Below are positions 40,401 to 44,315 of a stretch of DNA of 64,000 bases, piece by piece. This stretch comes from Thraustochytrium sp. TN22 (lineage: Eukaryota; Sar; Bigyra; Thraustochytrida; Thraustochytriidae), in NCBI GenBank assembly GCA_013306675.1, contig JABLUY010000060.1, forward strand, positions 1 through 64,000. The letters run 5' to 3'. Numbering within the stretch: the first letter of the stretch is position 1; the number at the start of each line of letters is the position of its first letter. The notes beneath the pieces were generated by a model. The model saw only the letters and a list, made by a program, of their open reading frames with translations, was not told where the DNA came from and did not search any database. The position numbers and the translations under genes were made by a program.

Positions 40401-41453
40401 TGCCGTTTTCGTCTCCTCAGCCTCGCCAGCGCTCCTCTCGGTGGATGTTCCTGCCACGCATGTGGCGCCCGTGAAAGCGCGTTCCAGCTTGGCGAGCGTG
40501 TTGACGCCGAAGAGGAAGGATACGTCCAGCGGCGACTCCAAGGCGTCCTCGAGCCTGCCGTGCAGCTGCATGAGCGAGACAGAGTCGAGCCCGAGCTCAA
40601 ACCACGGCCGGTTCGCGTCCACGTGCGCGTCGGCTTCGACGCCCAGAGCCTCCCGCACGAAGCTCGCGAGCTGGTCCGCCGTCATCTTGGCAGCTGCGAG
40701 TGCGGCCGTGGGCGCGGAGGGCATCTTTTGCGTCGTGGGCGCGGGTTGGTACTCCATCATGACGGCGAAGCCCGCGTTCGCAAGGTCGCGAGGGTTGTAA
40801 TCCGCGATGAGGCCCTGAAAGCGCGCACCGTGGCTGGTATGCAAAAAGAGGTTGCGGTCCGTACGCACTGAGGTCTCGACGTAGTCCTCGAGATCCCAGA
40901 GGCTGGCGATCTGGCCGTCCGACAAGTCGCTGCAGTGCGTGAGAGCGCGAACGCGCGAGGCGCCCAGTTGGTCGAAGCAGTGCGCGCGGGCCCTGGCGTG
41001 AAAGTCATCGAGCAGGTTGCGAGCCATGGGGTCCAGCACGAGGTGCACCCAGAGAATCAGGTCCCCGGATGCATCCGCCTGGTCGAAAACCGTATCGTAG
41101 CGCAGGCTGTCGCAGGACTCGGCATTGACGCGCACAAAGTACAAGACGCCGGCTACCTTGCTGCCATGAGGCGCCATCGCGCTCGCAGACTCGTGCGACC
41201 CGACAGAGGCCGAGTCGGACGAGCCAGAGGAGGTATCGTCCGAGGCATCGATGCTCGAGGGCTCGGGACAGACTACGAGCATAAGCGCGCCACCCACCTC
41301 AGGCGCGAGCTTGAGACGGCGCTTGAGCACTTGCATGTCGACCTGGAACGCCGGATTGACGAAACACTCAAGGCGCGCGAGCGCCTGCGCGTCAACCTCG
41401 CCCGCCTGACGCACCTGGAAACGCGAGGAGGCCGGCATAGTTTCGGTCGTCAT
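24540..41453 (-). CDS. AT-less modular polyketide synthase with GNAT loader, four modules and thioesterase
   Basis: One intronless frame of 5,637 residues. Order: GNAT-like loading domain (about 8-222), ACP (Ser291); module 1 KS (Cys509)-DH (His814, Asp964)-KR (Tyr1318)-ACP (Ser1465); module 2 KS (Cys1690)-KR (Tyr2225)-ACP (Ser2396); module 3 KS (Cys2635)-DH (His2943, Asp3096)-KR (Tyr3455)-ACP (Ser3584); module 4 KS (Cys3836)-degenerate DH-C-methyltransferase (ELGAGTGG near 4608)-KR (His5120 in place of Tyr)-ACP (Ser5290); thioesterase (Cys5448, His5618). All KS domains keep the Cys-His-His triad (DTACSS, HGTGT, GHxE). No acyltransferase or enoylreductase domain is present. The ACPs must therefore be charged in trans, as in bacterial trans-AT synthases. 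The start is the ATG at 41453; the frame is open 18 codons upstream without an ATG. I see no acyltransferase or phosphopantetheinyl transferase gene nearby. Confidence 0.95.
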   Translation of the reverse strand: MTTETMPASSRFQVRQAGEVDAQALARLECFVNPAFQVDMQVLKRRLKLAPEVGGALMLVVCPEPSSIDASDDTSSGSSDSASVGSHESASAMAPHGSKVAGVLYFVRVNAESCDSLRYDTVFDQADASGDLILWVHLVLDPMARNLLDDFHARARAHCFDQLGASRVRALTHCSDLSDGQIASLWDLEDYVETSVRTDRNLFLHTSHGARFQGLIADYNPRDLANAGFAVMMEYQPAPTTQKMPSAPTAALAAAKMTADQLASFVREALGVEADAHVDANRPWFELGLDSVSLMQLHGRLEDALESPLDVSFLFGVNTLAKLERAFTGATCVAGTSTERSAGEAEETKTAKAKAPVLVFGMGMRFPGAAAADGDIETVEDFWHALHSADTDPASFKRLAQRDRFSLALLERGVTFEQARCMPLAQRLALETALAAIGDAPEGFLDHVRRRVGVFVGAWDGGCGETPSEEALEASSAGAAAAFSTSILANRISYTLDLSGPSVVVDTACSSSLVALDYALQSLHNGACDAALVIGVNVVDALGARTALLRQGGFLSPSQACFAFDARADGYARSEGAGALLLARADALPEAYAASARVKVGAVAVNQDGRTANLHAPNPEAQAALLRQAYARAGVDAGQVCFVQTHGTGTRLGDPIEAQGLHLALGAAPSRTTPLHLASIKSQFGHLEGAAGMIGLVAAIVALQTRQLPPNPRLEKLTDAVNFEAYNLAPVSASDAVRLPSQEGICAGVSSFGFGGTNAHAVLQAVGPALHGQDLVSRNALRFAGNCREIPFEAHLVRTLRLADDAMLRKLEDHRVGTLAVVPGSFWVALAARLHPGAHLRNVHFRAVTHLPVASSWTLSMHRASNRANFVDDKGTLLCEFAVDHLATPPVAALSGFDADVHASKATLDLSTFYADLGNQYLGIFQALRAAHRAGEDGQRLVAQLQLPEGAATTDELACAVLLDAAAHACLLALPSEARAQPHFAQGYDLVWCSPAWAPSACSEPSWCVVREQGALCFDWDLYTASGALVAAARGFTMGQSSRAGRRETMPTVLRPVWQRLSSQQVTALEPFEPAVVLAENTCEELHEHVRALLRLPLKERPSSLGIRVEDPAQEGYVRSLRREYPDWSVSTFCGPSLSPFVAYRGEPEVLFAEDGRVALRRLEQVHAHAPGDEFIQIVKGGVYVVSGGAGALGRVFAHELARRGAGTVLLLGRSPQPADATGFPALRYVQCDICDISVLEAALRPFAREIRGVFHCAGVLQDSTIPKLDEFDAVFAGKVRGAEALLEVLQTLRCPFDFVVLCSSITSCFGSAGQANYAAANAVLDAMAEASRSDKIISVQWGPWAGASSMAAASSTRWKRLGLPPMQPQAAVAALFGLSKDCGPVVTIASLDPTAPGAPAAWSDDAAVQDLLSSLARPSLPASTEADEKGAPAAHAIVWRVASTFFDTSELKEDTPWRDAGLDSLAMVEFRNTLRAAVPNSVELRETVLFDYPTPHALCGYLEESLLQSGNPGMAVRPMPAAPGPAPAGSGPLAVTGAACRLPGGVASPGALWGLLESGKDTMTDIPLARFDWETMPERIYARRAAFVDGADCFDHKRFGIAPAEASQMDPQQRLALTVAADALEDAGLGHTTRVGVFVGVMTNDWARLMDPSAPTAYSAAGQIPCVLANRISYALGLQGPSMAIDTACSSGLVALDVASAAIARGDCDAAVVLGVNLILDAGVHAEECAAKMLSPTGRCATFSADADGYARGEGCVALVLEPADKVVSQRRASWGTVLGSAVNQDGRSANLTSPNGRAQVDVVQRAMQRANVDLADLAYVETHGTGTPLGDPIEIGALADALKGHPGQVCMGALKTVIGHGEAVAGLSGVLKSLLCLQHGRVPPNLHQGDRNPKVAHVAAPWMHFPCTAPFPLALGAVAGVSAFGFGGTNAHVIVAAPRGDCKQALTVVTPLPGAPRLPWSPGAFTYEVTWVAQPDGAPRGVTDDVHFVRSLKEVRALVDLLAPSESCELTLATPEPAVSALIRSLRLARPRWIVRLVEAPSAKAARAAPLLKNALEQRVVVESGRIEVQVPLLRPREHLIPYSLHLPSKTVLVTGASGGIGRAIIAALLNAGVGKVFALARALPTDRETDARVTWVSGDVSKRADVASIASSIGANLVDIVLHVAGILQEASLETLDESVLDAHEAPKTQGLSNVQACFPAAALVGFSSTSSVFGMREAPVYAMANAALEAAIDAARAQGRAAVSIQWDLWKETGMAHARSMGSAARGLSTRRACQVLIGVLQALEQEGADSVGTLLVLDADLARLRKTISNPGLLDELTVPEAAGPHDEAAAPQVGRPSTLVNQLTQTEAAKRPKVLEAWLLAEAKPLLKGEAGTTASLEPSTPWQQVGFDSLSMTEFTSALNTALGIRGTSNELSDTVMFDHPTPRQLAQHVADTWAPLAPLPCAANTDTGTRGALTAAQVPTSSLQREDAAVVSMALRFPGPRTNASPLGFWDFLQRGGDALREVPAARIPELPHGVYVRKGGFLHPELFDADIRGAFPFSDADCEAMDPHQRLALQVASEALASAEAAGADMERVGVFVGAQNTEYMLSQANKVSTFTATGTALSIIANRISFAFDLTGPSMTIDTACSSSLVAMDAALKALRAGDCTSALVLAVDLMLSSHRFETTCAARMLSPQGRCATFSEDADGYARGEGGAALVLTLDKTASLPAWGLVRGVALTQDGRSANLTSPRGPAQVACIEEALHRAGVSDADEVAFVEAHGTGTRLGDPQELEALATVFKDRRRALPVGAVKSAIGHLEAAAGLAGIIKALLSLRAGELPPNLHCAKLNPRILRIQERCPLAFPTQSQAIQASPQGCGALLAGVSSFGFGGTNAHVVLAAVDPARAARAVACFRPKLLPTRVLSLYKSSPGDAPAATMTWNEELSTGLTELIRNHRVGALAVFPATSYMELVQPLFAGKALTFNELSFRSMLFIPENARELKFVLSHDPSAGTVTIVSAHDDRLRASMRVGPAEHAALGSEELAALRATCTRELPSGDALYASIGNQYRGPFRAVSAAWADADGSRLIGKVEIDPTVAADALASSWLDAASHVALAALSTEERSRPVYAERVGSYWLADAATKRAAAADAFLWSLISRTSPNTFDMRICRDNGELLAEVRQFSFGFFARGAAAHSGAGDGLLWADRWAPAQVTLEPESLGEEIVMDEPTAAALLPRLAGVLSTTPGARILVVGRSAGHGGLVACARREFPRAQLRLVAAQGCSVLQDQVLRLATLHRSSKDLRIRSDGSVEAFGGLEKLEASVANALVRIRSGARYVVTGGAGALGRLVVKAIVQRAGVAVLLGRREPREPLEEGCEFRRCDVSDAQAVAAALHDLRNEVRGVVHCAGVLRDATLVAANPSDLDVVRAPKVLGAENLASVLQTAELDFFVLFSSIAGSVGSAGQAVYGAANAELDALAERLHARGVPATSIRWGPWAGAGMAASLSRKWERMQLRPLSASHAIDALLRVPRDVAVLTICDFVSVPGAESASATGPSRAPRTLGGLRSTILAIAQEVSPDHASIGLDDPWRDAGLDSLAMVEFRNLLQDRVVGTAALELEDTLLFDYTTAKDLADWLLAQLPVESSNEVLHETEEEIKEGSCTPDETAQSTYAIVGVACRLPGSANSPEAFWDLLCSGRNAMQHVPAARFDMRSYFDAEPGTAGKAYVDRGAFVDDVHLFDNAKFGISDLEAARMDPQQRLSLECAYEALVGAGLVEDPGVPRARVSPSAVRTERIGVYVGMMTHDWASMEHGDPSPFTATGHSPAVAANRISYLLGLTGPSMTLDTACSSSLVALDAACRALASGDCDAAVVVGINLILSPKLYVEECAARMLSPRGACSTFSASADGYARGEGCVAVVLQRTASVPTHQAVFAEVLGIAVNQDGRSANITSPNGRAQEQVIKLALERAGAAPDEVAFVETHGTGTALGDPLEVSALARVFQGRTAPLVLGATKAAIGHTEGASGLAGLLKAILCVHHELVPGNASLDDKAAGSDLNPKVAKAALEQMRFPGRGSLTALVRGALAGVSSFGFGGTNAHVVLRAGTSRSSTASVSSEAQRTIVWARQNFGKQLGHQQPEHKQPEHRQPEHKQPEHKRQLEHKRQLSSEPEHQPLPEPEQPESGAQHQQKPKQHDLEDAGQATMRAKAASIFGFDEGIPSHAALDALLWSLAARTGAEGLLLEAVELKGSQSAAVTINPGELEVRAGMDVICKASASHARSTPDVLASGLAQTYSYHDGEWLRNAFAERGWRSRAALCTETVEASRDKQQLTLRLRGGVRSASMFAPAVLAECVQALGLVLAWAEEAASGVRVTTSPTLVQVERVNCPIARDLYARGEGGMGPHVCVVDASAGAGRGTLELSEEATGRLLLRLEGARCAFGVGFGATNVFQRQWFPRQLAATPRSCVSRSLSISEVARFVEPRTSLDPEGDSALELYCAAHIRHALETLPPGFEPVEPHLQHLLRRWKRTYSQARSVEDIARAGVEPSGVEADFVRNCVDALPAMMKAERPVLDVLFSKPALTTRLYGESTPSLTCNRAIAQAVRGVAQAVYASAPTAVFRILELGAGTGGTTMHIVGDLDPARSEYVFTDISDYFLRQAEETFRAQAPMMRYALLNVEEPLAAQGFAPAQFDVIIASNIIHATQELHVTLGQVADLLVPGGCFLLNEATVSTGFLDATFALTSGWWRFAAVNDPARQEREGPLLAPQRWVSLLEQTGFVRAEAIHEAAQSQVVLCALRGATPSRSLAAVSLGRPTARVHGSGPTAGLLRDVTAAGAGASAGALVLAPGGGDNDLHEMFLHMQAFTQDSALTALVVVTDTSSRPEDAALWGLARSLVLEAEDDRRVVCMDQGQACTAQHVVDAVLSELQRPGGPRLSQVRLAGGERFECRLMPASLRPAPPEAVATRAHLSGTYVVTGGLGGLGLLTALVLLELGAESLVLVSRSGRLRENDASAATERKLMERIRGFGRGTVVRTVACDVSSHEALRKKVFDRIDADARLPAVRGIVHAAGQLRNRALAGMDWADDFCPVYATKATAAGHLDRISRERYPNLEHFVVYSSAASTFGSAGQSNHASANAVMDAIVAKRRAEGLVGLSVQWGGWDDLGAAVASDRAAQTVLARGMGLLPIESGREAIRAALLSEAGDAAVVGVSAVAWARFGPQQVDLGYLAHFFQPDSKAANVYLAGPGPAHAPSEGEGESDLRSPNETDRAALETTEALVSDLLRQCGIADMSASLASQGLDSLTSLELVGLVKDRTGVRLTPTFYLDCVNGEGLARLLAGHLAPRAPSENASAASETAASEGPAPNQALRALDASGGSAWLEPLFAPRLRLFCFAYAGGHPNVFQDWMAHIPGTIQVCPVSMPGYGKQTGRAFWQSVQELADTVSRALPTDTPFALAGSCLGAIISFEVARSLRRRGEPLPQHHFAMACSAPQDYSRALRLLYSNRLKENAFFVPSDETAAAVRFQDLTQEERDDTVRDLHQLGFFKDDSTLANLVANQTYFEHVMAQIAGQMQLAERYMYDETAEGAGVPVTAISGRLDDTIPENWPAAWHLHAPHGRFRHVEIADGGHYILQTHAAEVTRAVLEDLM
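25419..30533 (-). other. PKS module 4: KS-(degenerate DH)-cMT-KR-ACP
   Basis: Residues 3641-5345. The KS is intact (Cys3836). A Gln-Pro-Glu-His repeat linker (about 4120-4159) precedes a DH-like fold without the His-x3-Gly-x4-Pro motif, so dehydration is not expected. The S-adenosylmethionine-dependent C-methyltransferase spans about 4430-4790 (ILELGAGTGGTT, then FTDISDYF). The KR has TGGLGGLG and SNHASANAV, with His5120 where the proton-donating Tyr normally sits. ACP Ser5290 is in GLDSLTS. Predicted chemistry: extension, alpha-methylation, reduction uncertain. Confidence 0.85.
28980..29095 (-). repeat. Gln-Pro-Glu-His repeat inside the PKS
   Basis: Degenerate tandem copies of a 12- to 15-base unit encode QPEHK-like repeats in the linker after KS4 (residues about 4120-4159). 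The frame is kept throughout. Confidence 0.8.
30534..34118 (-). other. PKS module 3: KS-DH-KR-ACP
   Basis: Residues 2446-3640. KS with DTACSSS (Cys2635) and EAHGTGT; DH with NHRVGALAVFPA (His2943) and WLDAASH (Asp3096); KR with TGGAGALGR and VYGAANA (Tyr3455); ACP with AGLDSLAM (Ser3584). Domain order and the ACP block PWRDAGLDSLAMVEFRN are the same as in module 1, suggesting that one arose from the other by duplication. Predicted chemistry: a second enoyl unit. Confidence 0.88.
34119..36923 (-). other. PKS module 2: KS-KR-ACP
   Basis: Residues 1511-2445. KS with DTACSSG (Cys1690) and GHGE in place of the more usual GHLE; KR with TGASGGIGR and VYAMANA (Tyr2225); ACP with VGFDSLSM (Ser2396). 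It has neither DH nor AT. Predicted chemistry: extension and reduction to a beta-hydroxy group that is left in place. Confidence 0.88.
36924..40418 (-). other. PKS module 1: KS-DH-KR-ACP
   Basis: Residues 346-1510. KS at 355-767 with DTACSSS and THGTGT; the DH double hotdog with HRVGTLAVVPG (His814) and LDAAAHA (Asp964); KR with SGGAGALGR and NYAAANA (Tyr1318); ACP with AGLDSLAM (Ser1465). The DH begins directly after the KS; no GHSxG-type acyltransferase is interposed. Predicted chemistry: one two-carbon extension, ketoreduction and dehydration, giving an enoyl intermediate. Confidence 0.88.
40419..41453 (-). other. PKS loading module: GNAT-like domain plus ACP
   Basis: Residues 1-345 of the synthase. 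The first 220 residues end in FLHTSHGARFQG...IADYNPRDLANAGFAVMMEY, closely following the His-x-x-His-Gly-Ala and R/N-P-x-D-x-x-N-x-G pattern of the GNAT-like loaders of bacterial synthases such as curacin CurA (His205, His208 here). In that family the domain loads a starter acyl group, typically acetyl, onto the next ACP. An ACP with Ser291 in GLDSVSL follows. A Ser/Asp-rich low-complexity insert lies near residues 70-95. Confidence 0.85.
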
Positions 41454-41577
41454 CGTTCGTGCAGCTGGCGTTGGTCTTCTGTGAAGAGCACGTTGAGAGG
41501 ATAACAAAAAGGCTTTCCTAAACGTCGCAGCAGGCGGTGAGGTAATCTCTCCAGTTCCACTCGGGAGGTGGCTACAG

Positions 41578-41709
41578 CTTCTTCTTCTTCTTCTTCTTGC
41601 TTTTCTTCTTCTTCTTCAAATTGTCCAAACAAATCTCCTCTCTCTCTCTCTCTCCTTCAATCGCCGATGCGACGATTCGAGGATTGCTCGCTCGCCCCCC
41701 CCCCCCCCC
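41578..41709. repeat. TTC tract, CT run and poly-C run
   Basis: Three simple-sequence tracts follow each other on the plus strand: TTC repeats, then CTCTCT, then about 14 C. On the minus strand, which is the transcribed direction of the PKS, they read as GAA, GA and G tracts about 125-255 bases upstream of the start codon. Confidence 0.8.
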
Positions 41710-41964
41710 TTGGCAGGGCTTCGGCCTATTATGGTACGCCACGAGCCTGAGCCAGCTCCATTCATGAGTCCGCGTTGGCGCCGGCGCGCGCCCCTGGCGT
41801 CTTTGCGGCCGCGCGCGGCTTGATTCGCCGGGCGTCCGACGGGACCGCGGCGCGCGGGCTGTGACGGGGCCAATCGAATGGCGCAGAGACCGGTATTCCC
41901 ACAGCAACGGTCCGCGCACGTTGATGTGATGTGACGCTACGGGTGACCCCGCCGCGCGACCCGA

Positions 41965-41998
41965 CTCCGAGTCGGACTCGGACTCGGACTCGGACTCA
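41965..41998. repeat. GACTCG hexamer array
   Basis: About five tandem copies of gactcg with slight imperfection at the left end, just beyond the stop of the two-kinase gene. Confidence 0.8.
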
Positions 41999-42036
41999 CA
42001 GTCAACTCGACGCGACTCCACTGGCAGTGATGGGCG

Positions 42037-44043
42037 TCAGGTAGCGACGCGGCGGACGTGAGCCACGGAGATGCGCGCGAAGAGAGCGCGGAGGTTGTTC
42101 GCGGTGAAGTCCGCGCCGCCAAGTTCCATGCAGCTAGCGGAGCCGGCGGCAAGACCCCGCGCAAAGCTGGTGGTGAGGTCCGCGCCGCTTACAAGCGAGG
42201 CAAGCGTGACGGCGCCGACCGTGTCACCCGCGCCGATGGGGTTCACGAAGTCGTCTTCGCCAATGGCCGGCACGAGGAACTCCGTGTAGGTGTCGGGGCG
42301 GTCTCGCGAGAAGGCGCAAGCCACGTGCGGGCCGTCCGTGACGCAGAGATGCTGCAGGCGGGCGTAGCGCGAGAACAGCAGGCGTGCGCACGCGAAGAGG
42401 TTTCCGGCAGCGGCGCCCCCGCGCACATCAGCAGCGCGTTCCACGTCCACGTCTTCTTCCACGTCCGGGTTCGCGGAGGTCTTGGCCGCAAGGTCACGAA
42501 GCTCGGACGCGTTGACCTTGAGCACCTGCACGCAGATGTCCAGCGCGGCGTCGATGCCCTTGTAGGCATCGAGGAAGGTGATGAGGCGGCCGTCGTGTGC
42601 GCGCGCCGCGACGGCGTTCGAGACGTCCTTGTAGACATCCTGTGCGCCGGGCGGCGCGGTGCCGCAAATGGCGAGGGCAGCGGCCTCCAGGCAGGCGTCG
42701 CGCGTGGAGTCAACCAGGTTGGTGTACTCCTGGCTCGAGATGGTCCCGGAGGGCTCAATGAGCTCCGTGGCTTGACCAGTGGTTTTGTCCACAATAGTGA
42801 GGCAGGTCCGGGTCTCCGCTTCAACGAGCAGGGTACGCATCGGAACACCGTCAGCGCTGAGCATGCCTTCGACAGCCTGACCGTTTGGCCCACCCAGCAC
42901 TTGGACGAGCTCCACACTCGTGACAGGGCGGTCATGAAGCGCATTATAGGTGGTGGCGGCGCGCGCGGCCTGCTGACCCTTGCCGCCCACAGACTTGCGG
43001 AGCTGCGCTGCGCGGTTCACCTCATCAAGGCGCAGCGCCTGCTCGAAGACCATGGTCTTTTGCAGCGCTGGGTTGGGTCCCAGCACGACGACCTTGGGGG
43101 GCGTCGCGCCTTCGGCTGGCGCGCCTATGAGGCAGTCGCCGGGACTGAAGGGGTTGCGTGGCGCCTCGTGGCGCTGCACAAAGGGAGTCCCGTCGGCCCC
43201 GATCCAAGCGGAGAGGATGCGCCGCGGGCGGTCGAACCTTGCGATTGCGAGGCGGGCGTCCTTGGCGAAGCGCTCGTTGTTGTCGCGGTCGACGCGGTCG
43301 TAGTGCCGCTCGGCATCTTGCCTCACGACGCCGTTGGTGGTCTTGCGGTGAATGACGCGTGCGCGGCAGGTTTTGTCATCGGCGTGCAGTAGTATCCAGG
43401 CATCGAAGGTGAGGTCCCGCCACGGGCTTTCGGAACGGAGCAGGTGGATGCCCTCGACAATGATGAGGTCTACGCCGGCCGGGACGTCCAGCGCGTCCGC
43501 GACGGGCTCGTGTTGGGCGCGATCGTACACGGGGAGCTGAAGTGCTTCGCGCGGCGTCCTGCGCAGGCGGTCTAGGTCGCGCTGGAGGGCACCACCGTCG
43601 ATGGTCTGCGGCTGGCCCTTTTGTTCGCGCAGGCCGCGGCGGTCAAGCTCCGCGTTTCGCAGGTGGTAGGCATCCATACCGAGCACGACGACGCGGCCCT
43701 GCGCGTGGGCCTCGAAGTAGCGCGCCAGCACACAACAGAGGAGCGTCTTGCCGGCGCCGGGCGCGCCGGTGACGCTCAGCACGCGGCGGGGCGACGCCTT
43801 TCCCTCTGCGGCCTCAGCGAGCAGGTCCTGGGCCAGCGCCACGCTTGGCTCCAGCACGAGGTCCGCAAAGGCTCTCGAAATGCACACGCGCTCCCGCAGC
43901 CCGCACAGCTCCACCTCGAGCTCGGCCTCGCGCTCTTGCGCGGCTACGGCATCCTGGTGCTGCTCCTGCTGCTCCTGCTGCTGCTGCGCCTGCTGCGCCT
44001 GCTGCTGCTGCAGGAGCCACGTCCAGACGCTTGAGTGTGCCAT
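42037..44043 (-). CDS. fused P-loop sugar/uridine-kinase-like and PfkB (1-phosphofructokinase-like) protein
   Basis: 668 residues. After a polyQ-rich leader (about 10-30) comes a P-loop kinase of the FrcK/YggC/uridine-kinase group: TGAPGAGKT at 92-100, LGMDAYHL, KGQPQTIDGGAL, LPVYDRAQHEP, IIVEGIHLL...PW. From about 310 on follows a PfkB kinase of the 1-phosphofructokinase/tagatose-6-phosphate kinase branch: LGPNPALQKT, VNRA, GGKGQQAARA, and the catalytic NPIGAGDT with Asp607. Two consecutive phosphorylations of one sugar (for example fructose to fructose 1-phosphate to fructose 1,6-bisphosphate) would fit the pair, but substrates are inferred. The start is the ATG at 44043. The gene is divergent from the TatA/B-like gene with 272 bases between the start codons. 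Confidence 0.85.
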   Translation of the reverse strand: MAHSSVWTWLLQQQQAQQAQQQQEQQEQHQDAVAAQEREAELEVELCGLRERVCISRAFADLVLEPSVALAQDLLAEAAEGKASPRRVLSVTGAPGAGKTLLCCVLARYFEAHAQGRVVVLGMDAYHLRNAELDRRGLREQKGQPQTIDGGALQRDLDRLRRTPREALQLPVYDRAQHEPVADALDVPAGVDLIIVEGIHLLRSESPWRDLTFDAWILLHADDKTCRARVIHRKTTNGVVRQDAERHYDRVDRDNNERFAKDARLAIARFDRPRRILSAWIGADGTPFVQRHEAPRNPFSPGDCLIGAPAEGATPPKVVVLGPNPALQKTMVFEQALRLDEVNRAAQLRKSVGGKGQQAARAATTYNALHDRPVTSVELVQVLGGPNGQAVEGMLSADGVPMRTLLVEAETRTCLTIVDKTTGQATELIEPSGTISSQEYTNLVDSTRDACLEAAALAICGTAPPGAQDVYKDVSNAVAARAHDGRLITFLDAYKGIDAALDICVQVLKVNASELRDLAAKTSANPDVEEDVDVERAADVRGGAAAGNLFACARLLFSRYARLQHLCVTDGPHVACAFSRDRPDTYTEFLVPAIGEDDFVNPIGAGDTVGAVTLASLVSGADLTTSFARGLAAGSASCMELGGADFTANNLRALFARISVAHVRRVAT

Positions 44044-44315
44044 CGTGACGACGTGCGGGCCGGCGAGGAGCGCCTGCGGCCGCGCGAGCAAAGGCTTGCG
44101 GTCTTGCTCGGGCGCCGACCTTGCGCCCGCAACAGCTGACTGCGAGTGTGTGAGTGGCAGCCTGAGGAGATGAGACGAGCGGCGGCGCCACGACAGCGCC
44201 TCGACTTGGCGTGGCGGAGACCGGGAGACGAGCGCGCAAAGCAAAGCAAAGCAGCAACGCGTAGGCCCGTGCGCGGCGGCGGCGCGGCAGGCGCGGCGGC
44301 CGCGGCGGCGGCGCG
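44044..44315. promoter_or_regulatory. 272-base divergent promoter region
   Basis: Only 272 bases separate the start codon of the two-kinase gene (minus) from that of the TatA/B-like gene (plus), so both promoters must share this DNA. GCAAAGCAAAGCAAAGCA repeats occur at about 44235-44253. No TATA-like element is apparent. Confidence 0.4.

Larger units (their letters stand above)
41454..42036. other. upstream region of the PKS gene, low-complexity tracts
   Basis: 583 bases between the PKS start and the stop of the two-kinase gene, both on the minus strand; it should hold the PKS promoter. It contains a TTC-rich tract (41578-41616), a CT run (41637-41656), a C homopolymer of 14-15 bases near 41695-41709, and a GACTCG hexamer array (about 41965-41998). 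No gene is supported. Confidence 0.5.

Noticed and set aside
34119-41453. Idea that the synthase is a thraustochytrid-type PUFA synthase
   Set aside because: PUFA synthases have tandem ACPs, an acyltransferase, FabA-type DH and ER subunits. Here each module has one ACP, PKS-type DHs, no ER, a methyltransferase and a GNAT loader.
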